64,000 bases of DNA from Deinandra increscens subsp. villosa (taxonomy: Eukaryota; Streptophyta; Magnoliopsida; Asterales; Asteraceae): contig JBCNJP010000023.1 of assembly GCA_039602395.1 (NCBI GenBank), forward strand, positions 24,177,467 to 24,241,466. The letters run 5' to 3'. Each line of letters starts with the position of its first letter. Position 1 is the first letter of the stretch. The position numbers were made by a program, and so were the translations under genes. Positions 21,437-33,513 of the stretch are shown piece by piece. The notes beneath the pieces are model-generated. The model was not told where the DNA came from, did no database searches, and was given only the letters and a program-made list of their open reading frames with translations.

Positions 21437-23858
21437 ACCTATTGAACATATCTTGAATATATTTGGATTGGTTCAAGAAAATGCCCTCTACAGTTTGCTT
21501 AACTTGGAGACCCAGAAAGAAATTAAGTTCACCCATTGAACTCATTTCAAATTGATCTTGCATCAGGGTCTCAAACTCCTTGCACAACTTAGAATTGGTT
21601 GACCCAAAGATGATGTCATCCACATATATCTGAACAAGTAACTTGTCTTTTCCAACTTTTCAGATGAAGAGAGTTTTATCAATAGCTCCTCTCCTGTAAC
21701 CATGGCCAAGCAGATAGTTTGAGAGTGTCTCATACCAGGTTCTTGGTGCTTGCTTGAGGCCATATAGAGCTTTGATCAGTTTACACACCTTGTTAGGATG
21801 GTGTGGGTCTTCAAACCCTGGTGGTTGACAGACATAAACTTCTTCCTTCAGTTTTCCATAAAGAAAAGCACTTTTGACATCCATCTGATAAACTGTGAAG
21901 TTCTTGTAAGCTGCATAGGCAAGGAAGATTCTGATTGCCTCTAATCTTGCAACAGGAGCAAAAACCTCATCATAGTCTATTCCTTCTTCTTGAGCATATC
22001 CTTGAACAACAAGCCTAGCTTTGTTCTAGACAAAAATTCCTCTTTCATCCTTCTTGTTTTTGAAAACCCATTTTGTTCCAATTGGTTGAGCATCCTCAGG
22101 AAGGTCAACTAATTCCCAAACCTGTTGTTTGTTGATTTGGAACAACTCCTCTTGAATAGCTTCAATCCAGTGATTGTCTTTCAGTGCTTGCTCAACTTGC
22201 TTTGGCTCTTCTTGGGACAGGAAGCAAGCAAATAAACAGATATTTGTGTCAGCAGCAGATTTGCTTCTAGTGAGAACAAGAGCATTGATCACTTCACCAA
22301 TCACATTCTCAATTGGGTGAGTTTTGCTGACATTAGTGTTCTGAAAACTTGGAAATTCGTGACTTTGAACTTGCCTAGTTGGTGGGATAATTGGGGGTAG
22401 TTGAATACTAAGCTCAATTCCTGGCATTCTTTGTGAAAGGGGTAAATTTGATGTATTTGCAGCAGAAACATGTTGATCACTCATGCTGTTAGTAGAGTTG
22501 ATGTTCTCTTCAGGAGATGAGTCAGTGGAGTTTGACTCAGGAGAAACATCATGATCAGCATATTGATTTTCATTTGGATAATGCTTCACACTCCCATCAT
22601 CACTGGTATCTGAGACATATCCTTCACCTTGTGATTGTGAATTACTTGACTCAGTTTCAACCAAGTTCACTGGAGTGGGATCAGTAACTTGTTGAATTGC
22701 AGCAGTTGGCATGAAAGATGGTTTGTAAGGGTGAGTGCTGACAGAGGAGTAGAAATGACCAAAATTGCAGTCATCCTTCTTTGCATTTGAGTTCTCCCCT
22801 TGAGACTGCACATACTCACTAAAAGACTTATCAACTGTAAAGCTGAAAGCATTGGTTAGTGAATCAATATCAAATAACCATGAGGACTCAGAACTAAACT
22901 TATTAGTAGATTTTTCATTGAAAAATACATTTATTGACTCTTCAATAATTTTAGTTATGAGATTGTATACTCTGTATGCCTTAGCAACACCAGAGTATCC
23001 AACCATATAGCCATCATCTGCCTTTTAAGCAAACTTAGCTAAATTCTCATTGGTTATTAATATTGTAACAGGGCAACCAAATACTTTGAGAAAATGTATG
23101 CTTGGTTTTCTTTTTCTCCAAAGTTCATAAGGTGTCTTGTTCTTACCTTTAACCACAAGCACCCTGTTCTGAACATAACAGGCAGTGTTCACTGCTTCTG
23201 CCCAGAAAGTTACAGGGAGCTTAGACTCAGCCAACATAGATCTAGCAGCCTCAATCAGTGTTCTATTTCTCCTCTCAGCAACCCCATTTTGCTGAGGAGT
23301 TCTAGCATCACTGAACTGCCTAGATATCCCTTTTTGTTCACAAAGAGAATTTAAAACATGATTTTTAAATTCAGTACCATTGTCACATCTAATTGTTTTG
23401 ACTTTGAAATTTGACTGATTTTCAAGTTATGTGATTAAAGACTTTAAGATTTCAGGTGTTTCATCCTTGGTTCTCAGGAAGAAAACCCATGTGTATCTTG
23501 AAAAATCATCAGTGATAACAAAACAATAAGATTTCTTTCCCAAACTCATTACCCTTGTAGGACCAAAGAGATCCATATGCAGCAATTCTAAGGGTTGAGA
23601 AATTGAAATTTCAGATTTGGACTTATGAGAAGACTTGTGATGTTTTCCCTTTAAACAAGCAGTACAATGTTCATTACAATTAAAATGTTTCTTTGGTAAA
23701 CCATTAACCAGCCCTAAATTGACAAGTTTATTCATCGTTTTGTAATTAACATGTACAAGTCTTCTGTGCCAAAGGTCAGACTCATCAATAGAAGCTCTTG
23801 ATATCAAACAAGTATTGCCATCATGAGATTTAGCACTTGCCATATCAAGTAAGTACAA
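21360..23858 (-). pseudogene. Integrase and reverse transcriptase of element 2
   Basis: One reading frame runs from 23858 to 21360, broken only by stops at 23427, 23025, 22026 and 21660. It carries the GAG-pre-integrase zinc motif (LWHRRLVHVNYKTMNKL, CTACLKGKHH). Integrase D-D-E is at HMDLFGPTR, RCDNGTEF and NGVAERRNRTLIEAA. A variable linker with retroviral-like C-terminal integrase follows. RT shows KARLVVQGYAQEEG, QMDVKSAFLYG, YGLKQAPRTWY and YVDDIIFGST. Keeping one frame over 2.5 kb means decay is mainly point stops. Confidence 0.92.
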
Positions 23859-24035
23859 GGATTGTAGGAACAGTGAATTGCGACATGTCTCAACTCACCA
23901 AATGAAATGTTAGCATTGTTAATTATCTTTGAACTAAACAGATGTTGGTTTCTCTTAGGAGAAATGTTAGCATTGTTAATTATCTATTTAAAAGGATTGT
24001 AGGAACAGTGAATTGCGACATGTCTCAACTCACCA
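23857..24035 (-). repeat. Scrambled junction replacing protease
   Basis: Two copies of a 42-bp block (from AAGGATTGTAGGAACAGTGA, at 23857 and 23992) and two copies of GAAATGTTAGCATTGTTAAT (about 23902 and 23961) lie between the end of gag and the start of integrase. The protease Asp-Ser/Thr-Gly motif, expected here, is missing. Confidence 0.75.
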
Positions 24036-26137
24036 CAAATTATGCATTCCTTCACAGAAGTGTGAGAGATCTGGTGTTTTGGTGATACATGTTTGAAAAC
24101 AGTTTTTGATGTTCCAACCTTTTGAGTAGTAGAACCCGAAGAAAGAGATCCTTCATGATCTAAACTCATTGACTCAGTGACATGTGAGGTTGGTTTTGAG
24201 ATTTTCAAATCTTCAACTTTAGCAGAAATGTTGGTTGATGCTTTTGTGACATCAGAAAAACCAATGTGATTTTCAAACAGTATGTCATCATTCTTTTTAA
24301 CACACTCAATTTCATTGGATAGGTCCTCAATTACAGGACCATTCTCCCTTGGGTCAGCTGTAAAGGAAACATTTGTTTCCTTGTTGGGTAAGGTTACAAG
24401 ACTGGTGTACGAGTCAGGATTTTCAACACTTTTAAAAGATACCCTTCCCTTCCCATGTGTGTGCTCATGCCATAATTTTTGAGCTTTTTCACTTGCAATT
24501 TGAAATTTATCAGCATTGCATATGGCTTCTCTCAGCTGATATTTTAGGGTTTGAATGTCAAGCACATATTCCACATTTTGTTTCTTTAAAATTTTTAGTT
24601 TCTCAACAACATCATCCATTTTTGTTATAAAATCAATTTGTTGATGTTTCAAAACCCCTATTGTCTGCTTAAGTTCATCTGTTATAGTTGAATAAGCTAT
24701 ACCTGCCCTTCTTGAGTACTCTTTCAACTCATTTAAGTTCGCTATTTCTTCTATTAGTGACAGATTATGCTTTTTGTAACTCTCAACTAGTTCAATGCAC
24801 TTAGGTGTGCATAACACATTTTCACGTTCATTTGTGGGATTTGAGTTTACCTCTGCAGTTGCAGGTGAAGAACCACTAGCCATCAGGGCATGGTTGGTTG
24901 GAGCAAACTCACTCATCACTTCTTCCCAGTCAACAAACCCTGTTTGGTTTGCTACAGCAGCAGTTGCATGGTTGTTGTAAGAAGGCTTTGGTGGAGTAGG
25001 GCCTGAAGAAGAGCTAGGTTTGGTAAAGCCAGAGCTTGGTTTGGTGTATTCTGGTTTCTTCTCAGCATTGTAACCACCATCTCTTCTTGGCTGAGAACAC
25101 TCCCTGGCAAAGTGTCCTAACTGATTGCAGTTGTAACACTTGACTTTAGATTTGTCAAGGCCAATGGGGGCATTCTTGGCTCCATTATACTTCCTTCCCG
25201 TTCTCTTGTAGAACCTTTGTGCCCTCAGTGACACCATTGCAAGCTGTGTTGTGATGTCAATTTCTTCTAGATCATCAGCACTGAAGCATTCAAGATCTGA
25301 TCTAGTGAACCCTGTGTAAGAATTGTTAGCAACATTTGCAAAGTTTTGAAAATATGAAACTTCATGTCCTTTAGGAGACTCGGGAAAGAAAATTTGTGGT
25401 TCATGATCAGAATAGTTCTCTGAGTGAGCAGTGATCAGGGCCAAAGTACCTTTGGAAGATGATGCCTGGTTAGATGATACACCAGACTTCTCATTCATCT
25501 CCATCTCATGTGCACTCATCATTCCATGGAGATCTCCTAATTTCAAAGTCTTGAGGTCTTTGTTATACTTTATGCTAACTGTATAGACAGTCTAAACTTC
25601 AGGTAAAGATCTTAAAAAATTTCTGATTATATCAACATTTTCAATTTTGACATCTACACCTTGTAGTTCATCTATCAGTTTCACATATCTCAAGTATTGT
25701 TCAGACATAGTTTCACCTCTTTTGTGACAAAAATTTTCATATCTTTGTTTTAAAACATCTTTCTTATTTTCCCTAACCTCATCTGTCCCTTCATATATTT
25801 TAATGAGAGCTTTCCAAAGATCATGTGCAGTTTTGCATCTCTGAAAGCCAATAAGTATGGAATTAGGAAGAGCTGCCTGGAGTGCCCACAAAGCTTTGTA
25901 GTCACATTCGCAGGTCTTATGGTCATCCTCAGAGTAATTCTCCTACGTTTTGATTAGATCAACAATTGGTTGAGTTACAGATTTGGTTGTAATGACTTGT
26001 GGCCCTGAGTTAATGGAGTTCCACATTTTGTAGTCAGTGTTTTTGCAGAAAATCTCCATTCTAAGTTTCCAGGTGTCGAAGTCATCAGGAGTAAATGTAG
26101 GTGGTTTGTTAGTGTTGTCATTCCTTAGTTCACTCAT
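23984..26137 (-). pseudogene. Gag of SIRE-like element 2
   Basis: A single frame starts at ATG 26137 (MSELRNDNTNKPPTFTPDDF, the usual SIRE-type Gag start) and is broken by stops at 25943 and 25592. It continues through the Gag core (FQRCKTAHDLWKALIKIYEG; FLRSLPEV), a zinc knuckle (CYNCNQLGHFAREC, codons around 25140), and a long C-terminal part with coiled-coil character (24780-24480). It ends in a second knuckle-like CIICGELRHVAIHC. At about 718 codons it is long, as is usual in this clade. Gag would form the particle and bind RNA. Confidence 0.9.
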
Positions 26138-26244
26138 TTTCAGAGATCAAGAATCGAAACAGTCTTATTTAAAGCAAACAGAAACACCTTTAAGTAGGAA
26201 AACTTTTCAAAAATTCTTTAAAACTTTGAAACACACGAGCCAAA

Positions 26245-26256
26245 GCTCTCATACCA
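26245..26256 (-). other. Primer-binding site of element 2
   Basis: The minus strand reads TGGTATGAGAGC, one mismatch from the initiator tRNA-Met complement, two bases inside the 5' LTR. Confidence 0.85.
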
Positions 26257-26258
26257 CT

Positions 26259-26861
26259 TGTTGGATCGTGATTAGAACAGGCTAATCAATCAAGTTACTT
26301 AAAGGTATCAAACGAGAAAGGCGGAATCAGACTTGTTTGTGTTTATGTTTGAAATGCCTTTGATCGGTAACAGTAACTAATAAACAAGAAGTAAAGTAGT
26401 TGAACACAAGATATTAATTCTAAGCACTACAATATTATTACTTCTCAGATGTTTACAAAGAGTTACAACAAATAAACAATAAAGTTGATCGATATCTAAA
26501 TAAGAGAAATACAAGTAATATATATAGTGTAAGAAGGAAATAAAAAATAATCTTTTATTTCCATTTAGCTACTAGGCTAAATAAACAAATCATATCTACT
26601 CCAAAAGTTGTTGTACTAACAAGCATGGGCGCTGTGAACACTTGAGCAACTCTATCGGTGAACAGTGTAAAGCATGACGGAAAGTAAACTGCTTTCTGAC
26701 AGTTTTACTGTCTTGGAACTTTAACCGAGTAGATAAGTCAAACTTCCGGACTAACTTAGGGAGAAGTTCCGGAGTAACTTCTTAGTGGAGAGGAAGTTCC
26801 GGAGTAACTTCTTTCGGAATTCTGACTTAGAGAATTTCAGCCGAACTGAACATTCCCAACA
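26259..26861 (-). repeat. 5' LTR of SIRE-like element 2
   Basis: It runs TGTTGGGAATG...GATCCAACA on the minus strand. It has a TATA-like CTATATATA at about 26519-26527 and the same TTCCGGA motifs as the other copy. Confidence 0.93.
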
Positions 26862-27589
26862 TATTTGTTCTAGAATAGTCTATTAATGAAGTAGTATTAA
26901 ATGCGGATCACCTACCGAAAAGGAATATTAGCACCACTAAATCCCAAAATAATATCATCTAAACGTGATAGTCACAATGATATTGTGAAACATGAAAACG
27001 TACCCGTACAAAAGTATATATATGTAAGACAAGAACAGGAGAGCATCATTCAATATAAAATGGTGGTCATGATAAGGAATCTTCGTACACATTTAAAAAT
27101 CGATAAATCTTTTTTAAGAAGATTTGTAGAGAAAATTTTACTATTAATTGAATAAATAACTACTTATAAAAAGATTCTTGTTTATTTACCAGTCTGTCTG
27201 GCCAAACTAAGTATATATATATTACTCATTTTAGTTTGCATTATTTAATTAAAAGAGTTATTTTTTTTTCTATATAAATGGTCCTTATCATCGTAGCAAG
27301 GCAGAACACAAGTCCCCGACCGTGGCCATGGTTTATTCAAGTGATGGAAGCTACATAAAGCTTGAGGTATGTATTCAAACTCTCTCTCTCTCTCTCTCTC
27401 TCTCAAACTGTGCTACAAGAAAAAAAGGGGTTTCACTTGTTTACGTTTGCGTTTGTACGTCATATGTGTATTGATACGACCCATCCTCCAACCCAAGCTT
27501 ATTTATATCTCAATACTGTATGAATAGAATACATAGAAAGGCTATTTGGTTCTTGCTTTCTTCTCTCTTTTATTCGATTTTTTTTCACA
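26862..27589 (+). other. Unassigned region with a possible orphan promoter and first exon
   Basis: A TATATAAAT box near 27271-27279 is followed, about 50 bp later, by ATG at 27328. A 13-codon stretch (MVYSSDGSYIKLE) ends in the splice-donor-like GAG/GTATGT at 27366/27367, and then a (CT)n tract. No continuing exon is recognisable. The 84-codon frame at 26901-27155 has no known motif. Both are weak. Confidence 0.25.
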
Positions 27590-28810
27590 AATAGGATATT
27601 TGAGCTCAAAACTTTCATAAATAGAATCCCTATTTTATTTTTTGGGCCAAACCGTGCTTCCCAACCACGAAATCTCATTAAGAAAAAAAATAATAAAAAA
27701 ATAATAATAATAAAACCACGAGACAGTGTTTTCATATTTTAACAAAAAAAACCACGAAAAAATATATAATTATTATACCATTCTTACTGGAAGAAAAAAA
27801 ATCCTATTTTAACCTAACCACCGGTGACCGGTCCACCACCATACGTCACCATCGATAGCAGCCCCGTCCCCACTTGAGCTGCCATCACCGACCGTATCCC
27901 TGCGGCAAAATCCAGTTGTTACACCACCACCACGTGTCTCCGGCGTCTCCCATCTCCGTTGCCCCATCTCCCTGAAAACTTCTCCTGAAGATCTTCAATA
28001 TTACTGATCAGACCACTATCGTTTTTCACCGCAGTGATATAAAAACCCAGTATTTCAAATGGGAAGCGGAGTGTTATGCAATTCATCTGTTTCCGTTTGA
28101 AGTAATCGAGGAAGCTGATTTTGACCTAAATAGACATGTGATTATGAGTGGCCGGCAAATGGATCACTTCCATATAAAATTTGGTAGCATAAACTTTTGA
28201 ATTTCATTTAGTCGCAACACATACAACAAAATTCTATTCAAAGCTAACATCCGAACAAAAACTAAAAATAAACAAATTATGAAGAAAAAAAAGGAACTGA
28301 TGCAAAATTTTGAAACTTTCAAACTACAATTTGATCCCCAGATTCGAATATACCACTGCCATGAAATCAAAACGCTTCTTATGGTGATGTTTGAGACGCA
28401 AGATGAAAAAGCGATGTTTCAAATTAGGGGCCTGCGGAAGTGTGGGAGATATCTGAACCAATGTTGTAAGAGAATGAATGAACCACATGAGGAGAGGATG
28501 GGGCTGCTAGGGTGTGTGGTGTTCGGTTTATAGACGAGTGGGGGGCTGCTACCAGTAGTGGCGTACGGTGATTGACCGGTGGTTAGGTTAGAACAGGGAA
28601 GAAAATGGGTTTCATTTCGGCTTTCATTGTTTATTTGGGTTAAAAAAATGAAAATCCTAACCTAGTACCCGAGCCTCTCTAACCTGGTACCCGAACCTAA
28701 TTTCGTTGTTGACAAGTACGAAATTGCTATTTGTGAAAAAAAATAAAATAGGGGTTCTAATTTTGAAAGACTCAAATAACCTAATTTTGAAAAAAAATCC
28801 TTTTATCCTT
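27590..28810. mobile_element. Long-terminal-inverted-repeat element (MULE-like)
   Basis: The sequence 27590-27880 is matched, inverted and with indels, by 28520-28810. Shared blocks include AGG(A/T)TATTTGAG, CCCTATTTTATTTTTT, CCTAACCACCGGT and GGTAGCAGCCCC/GATAGCAGCCCC. Inverted repeats this long (roughly 250 bp) are typical of Mutator-like elements. I cannot fix the exact ends or the 9-bp duplication. The interior has no transposase. A stretch of about 70 open codons (27989-28199, containing WEAECYAIHLFPFEVIEE) could be captured sequence. Confidence 0.55.
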
Positions 28811-29293
28811 GGAGATTTGGTATATAGCTCGCTCTAAGGGTTTATCCTGGATTGATCACCTCGAATAGGATAGTATTAGTTAGTGCTTTCATTGTCGTTC
28901 TCTCCTAGTGGCTGCCCAAGCCAAAACCCTCAAAGCCAATTCCCGAGAAAACGCTACCAAGTTTGAAGCCATTAACACCCAACTTGCAATTCAAATGGAG
29001 CAAGCCAACCTGCTCGTTACTATCGTCACTTCTCATATCGCTGCCCAATCTTGCCTTAGTCACTAAGCTAAAACCTTGCCGAATCTTCCTGAAAACTGAC
29101 CACACTAGTCACACAAGCATCGGGCCCAATACCTTCAACGAAACCACCATCCACTTCTCCAACTATTCCATCACTGACCCACTAATTCCAATCACCGATC
29201 TGAACTTTTGTAAGAGTGGCAGTTTCAAACACATCTGCTCAACCACGTACAAATTTAGTTTTAAATCATCTTAGGGATGTCCTTATTTGAATT
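28811..29293 (+). other. Possible old retroelement gag fragment
   Basis: The plus-strand translation near 28900-29060 (AAQAKTLKANSRENATKFEAI) looks like an N-terminal Gag helix. It follows a TTAGTTAGTGCTTTCATTG context that recalls plant gypsy elements. Stops follow quickly. This is a weak call. Confidence 0.25.
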
Positions 29294-29373
29294 CACTACA
29301 TTGAAGATAAAAATATACAAGTAAAGAAGGGAAAAATACTTAACTAGTAATTAAAAGTTAAAGATGGGAACAC

Positions 29374-31914
29374 TTACTTCATGTAGTTCCTGACATCTTC
29401 ACAACTATTGAGGACAAACCATTCTATGTTAAGCTTTTTGCTTAGAGAGAGATGTTTGATCATCATTCCGCTACACGGACAACAGTGAGACTCAAATAGC
29501 CACACATTTCCTTTTTCGTCAACGACATCCTCGATTCTGTTGGGGTGATTGAACTGACTCTGAACATCTCGAAGGTACCTCGAACAATATGGCAGAGCTT
29601 CTTCTGCAACATAACCTTCGGCTATACAACCTTCAGGCCTTGCCTTGTTTCTCACATATTTTGTTTTGTTTTTTTCATATACCTTTCAACGGATACATCC
29701 ATCTCATATATATTAGGCCTCCATGAATCGCTTCATCTAGTAAATGCAAAATTAAATGAACCATGATGTCAAAAAAAGCAGGCAGATAGATCAATCCAAC
29801 TAGCATAAGATTGTAAGAATGGCATCCTTTGCTTTGTTCATAACTTCAACCAACAGTGTCTTGGAGCAAAGTTTCTTAAAGAAAATACAAAAATCTACTA
29901 TTAGTGTAAGGGTATCTTTTCCCAAAAACCTTCTAACCCCAATCGGCATCAAACGTTGCATGAGAATATGACAGTCATGAGATTTCAACCAAGTAATGTT
30001 TGTATTATTATCTGTCACTTTCTTGCTGATATTAGATCCGAATCCATCTGGAAACTTAACATCTTTTATAAACTCTCAGAAAAGCTTCCAATCACTAACA
30101 TGGAATGAGTATTTTGGGTGGGGCATACATAACTTGCCATAAGTATTTTTTTCAACCATAGCCTCTTCCAAATGTTTAGCTTTGTAATTCAACGTGTGCG
30201 TTTGTCGTGTCTTTGGTGTTATTGTTCATTAGAAAAAGTTCCAAACAAACTGTCGCACAAAATTCTCTCGATATGTATTACATCTAAGTTGTGCTTCAGC
30301 TATAGAAAAGACGAATACTAAAAAAAATGCTTGGGTTGGACCAGTTCAACTTTAACTCCTCCCGCTTTCTCTTAACACCTCCAAAATTAGGATGTTTGCC
30401 CAGTAGATGATGGAGTAGACGATCGAGTTGAGCTTTTATGTCAGCATCACTAAATTGTTTAGGTGGGGCTCCTATCTCAGGTTCCCCGTTAAAGTTCAAA
30501 TTTATTCTCCACGGATGTGTAACATCTAAGAACCAACGATGACTGACATATACGACTTTTATTTGTTAGACGTGTTGAAGGATGTCTTCGTTGCAAATTG
30601 GGCACGTTTTGTAGCACTGACAACTCCAACCTAATAAACTACTACGGGATGTAAAGTCGTTTATGGTCCATAACAACATTGCCTTCATTGTGAAGAATGT
30701 GTTTGTGGCCGTGTTTCTAGTATGTACGCCTGACTGTCACATATACTTAAGCTCATCCACCATGGGCCTAAGAAAAACATCCATGTCCTTCCCGGGTGAC
30801 TTAGGGCCAGGAATCAACAAGAACAACTTGAATATGGCCTCTTTCATGCATAGCCATAGAGGTAGGTTGTATGTGGTGAGTACAACTGGATGTGTGCTAT
30901 GAGCCAAATACATGTTACTAGATGAACTGAAACCGTCAGCTGCAAGACCTAGTCAAACATTTCGGGCTTCCCTGAAGAAGTTAAGGTACTTTATATAAAA
31001 TTCTTTCCATGAAGATCCATCAATAGGATGACGCATCGTACCCTCTTCTGATCACCTGGTACTGTGCCAGATCATGTCTTTTGTTGTGTGACTTGAACAA
31101 TACAAACATCATAGTCTGGGGTCAAAGGAAAGTATCTCAACACCTTCTTACCTACCTTTTTTCCCTTTGTGTTCATATCGACCGACTGAATCTCATTACA
31201 AACATGATAATTCTATAACGACTGTTGTTATTTTCATAAATGAGCACAATCCTTTTTGCACACGTGCATTGACTCATATCACAAATCAATCTTCTTTAAT
31301 ATCTTTTTGGCTAAGTAATGCAAAGCAGGAATCTTGTTCTTTCTAGATGTGAAGATTGCAATAACTCGAGATGCTCATTAAATGAAGTATTAGTCCATTT
31401 GTTCTTCACCTTGATATGCATAAGCTTTGCTAAAAAAGTCAAGCGAAAAAAAACTTAGTACAACCATGATATAATTCCAACCGGACTTCCTTTGATAGGT
31501 CTTCAAAATCATCACAGAAACCGCTACTCTATGTACCCGAGTTCCCTTCGTCGATGTTGGTATCCTCTTCCATAATATCTTTGATAGCCCTAGCCATATT
31601 GTTTCCTGACGCAATATAATCTACAACTAAAACTTGAGGAATTGAACTTTCACTATGATAGATCCAAACCTTGTATGTCTTGCGAAAACCCCATGCGTAG
31701 AATGAAACTTCACTGTTACCAAGGAAATAATGAGCGTATTCTTACATTTGTTACACGGACAAAAAACATAGCCACTTTCAGTTTGAATATTGTTAAGCCA
31801 AATTTTATCGACAACCATAATGCAACTGAAACATATTTTAGAATATTCAGAAAGGATGCCCAAGGGTAGGCTGCTAAACACACTTTTTAATACCTGTAAT
31901 ATATGAATGTGCAT
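29374..31914 (-). pseudogene. CACTA (En/Spm) TNP2-type transposase, decayed
   Basis: Reading the minus strand from 31914: the transposase-associated N-terminal zinc-like region (CPCNKCKNTL, KFHSTHG). From 30960 the TNP2 core appears (LAADGFSSSS; YNLPLWLCMKEAIFKL; LIPGPKSPGKDMDVFLRPMVDEL; MLLWTINDF; GWSCQCYKTCPICNED). Next is LNFNGEPEIGAPPKQFS, then LKHNLDVIHIERIVCDSLFGTF (30290-30220), KSHDCHILMQRLMPIGVR (about 29960), and finally the DUF4218-like part with FDIMVHLILHL (about 29770) and NKARPEGCIAEGYVAEE (29650). Many stops and frameshifts are present. The order is intact, so this is one gene copy. It would cut and paste CACTA elements. Confidence 0.85.
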
Positions 31915-31969
31915 TACATGATTTTTTTAGTTTAAGAAAAATTTGACAGCATTTCTCCTTTAGCTCCCA

Positions 31970-32025
<56 letters not shown>

Positions 32026-32029
<4 letters not shown>

Positions 32030-32213
32030 GAGGTTTATTGTAGACACTTTCACATGTGAAATAGCTCTTTCATAGCTCTTTTTTACATGTGAAATTTTTT
32101 GAATAATGAAAAAAAAATGAAATTAATCACAACTATTAGATCAAGAGATCTAATGGTGAAATAAGGTGTCTACATGTCTACACTTATGAGGGTGTCTACA
32201 ATAAACTTTTCAC
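32026..32213. mobile_element. TA-array unit A (family 1)
   Basis: 188 bp. The ends GGGTGAGGTTTATTGTAGACAC and GTGAAAAGTTTATTGTAGACAC (reverse complement) form inverted repeats next to (TA)n. It is related to units G and K. Confidence 0.75.
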
Positions 32214-32228
32214 TATATATATATATAT

Positions 32229-33228
32229 GAGAACCAATTGGTTTTGAGAACTTTTAAGAACCATTCTTAGCCACAAGTTATATATAAGGAAATGTTGGGA
32301 ATGTTCTGCTTGGCAGAAATTCTCTAAGTCAGAGTTCCGAAGGAAGTTAGTCCGGAACTTCCTTCACACTGAGTAGTTCCTCCGGAACTTCTCCTAGTGC
32401 TACTCCGGAACTTTGACTTATCCCCTGTTGCAAGTTCCAATGCATAAAGCTGTCAGAAAGCAGTTTTACTTTACACCATGCTGTGCACTGTTCACCGATA
32501 GGTCTGCTCAACTGTTCACAGAAGCATGCTTGTACTACAACAACTCTGGAGTAGATATTATTTGTTTATTTAGCCTTAGAGCTAAAAGGAAATAAAAGTA
32601 GATCTTTTATTTCCTCCTTGCACTATATATATTAGTTGTATTTCCTTTGTTCAAATGATCGAACACTTCTCTTGTTCATCAGTTGTAACTCTCTGTAAAC
32701 ACTGTGAAGTATAAATATAGTAGTGCTTGGAATTGACATCTTGTGTTCATCTACTTTACTTCATGTTTACTTGTTACAGTTTCGATCAAACCGTTTCAAA
32801 CATTAACACAAACAAGTCTGATTCCGCCTTTCTTGTTTGATACTTTTAGTAACTTGTTTGGTTAGTTGTCTCTAACCACGATCCTACAGGAAATCCCTCA
32901 CATGAATTTGAATGTTTCCCCTCTGAAAGTTAGTGGCTCAAAAAAAAAACACCAAAAAAACATTTTTTTTAATTAAAATACCATTCTTCTAGACGTACCA
33001 AAACACACATTTTTCTGAAAAAAAAAATATTTTTTTGTATTTTTTGGCGTTTTTTTTAAAAAATAATAAAAACGCCATTAAATTTTAAAAAAGGTGTTCC
33101 AGAAAGAATATATAGCGATTTGGCATATGATTTTTTTTTTATAAAGAAGGTGTTTTTTTGGTGTTTTTTTTTAAATAGAGAGTGGATGTAGAGGATGTAG
33201 AGATTTTTGGTGGATGTATTCTACCCTA

Positions 33229-33231
<3 letters not shown>
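32229..33231. mobile_element. TA-array unit B (chimera of families 2 and 4, split by solo LTR)
   Basis: It begins like family 2 (GAGAACCAATTGG...CCACAAGTTATATATAAGG), is interrupted by a solo LTR at 32293-32888, resumes to about 32940, then passes into family 4 sequence ending GGTGGATGTATTCTACCC. The fusion may reflect nested insertion or recombination. Confidence 0.6.
32293..32888 (+). mobile_element. Solo LTR of the SIRE-like family
   Basis: 596 bp running TGTTGGGAATG...GATCCTACA, clearly homologous to the element 2 LTR but diverged. It is flanked by a perfect 5-bp duplication GGAAA (32288-32292; 32889-32893). It has a TATA-like run at 32623-32632 and four TTCCGGA-type motifs. A solo LTR arises by recombination between the two LTRs of a full element. 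Confidence 0.92.
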
Positions 33232-33260
<29 letters not shown>

Positions 33261-33263
<3 letters not shown>

Positions 33264-33446
33264 AGAGGATCATTTGAAAACCAATTGGGTTTGAGAACTT
33301 TTGAGGACCATTCTGAGCCACAAGTTATATATAAGGAAATCCACCCCATGAATTTGAATACTTCCCCCCCCCCCCCCCCCCTGAAATTTAGTGGCTTATA
33401 ATGGTTATCAAAAGTTCTCAAAATAATAAGTTCTCATTTGAACCTA

Positions 33447-33450
<4 letters not shown>
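33261..33450. mobile_element. TA-array unit C (family 2)
   Basis: 190 bp. Inverted ends share GAGAACTTTTGA and the outer GGG/CCC. It contains a C homopolymer (about 33364-33382) and keeps the uninterrupted version of the site where the solo LTR entered unit B. Confidence 0.75.

Positions 33451-33510
<60 letters not shown>

Positions 33511-33513
<3 letters not shown>

Larger units (their letters stand above)
15260..26861 (-). mobile_element. SIRE-like Ty1/copia retrotransposon 2 (11.6 kb)
   Basis: LTRs of 602 and 603 bp (15260-15861; 26259-26861) run TGTTGG...CCAACA and are flanked by a perfect 5-bp target duplication TATTT (15255-15259; 26862-26866). The minus-strand interior runs PBS, gag (26137-23984), integrase-RT-RNase H (23858-20681), then a roughly 4-kb extra ORF before the polypurine tract. 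Length, gag type and extra 3' ORF match the SIRE/Maximus clade. Protease is deleted and several stops and frameshifts occur, so it is complete at the ends but non-autonomous. A solo LTR of the same family is at 32293-32888. Confidence 0.93.

Noticed and set aside
29294..29306. CACTACATTGAAG as a definite CACTA terminus
   Set aside because: The match to the 49214 end stops after about seven bases and the 3-bp flanks differ (ATT and AAT), so it is kept only as a candidate in a finding.
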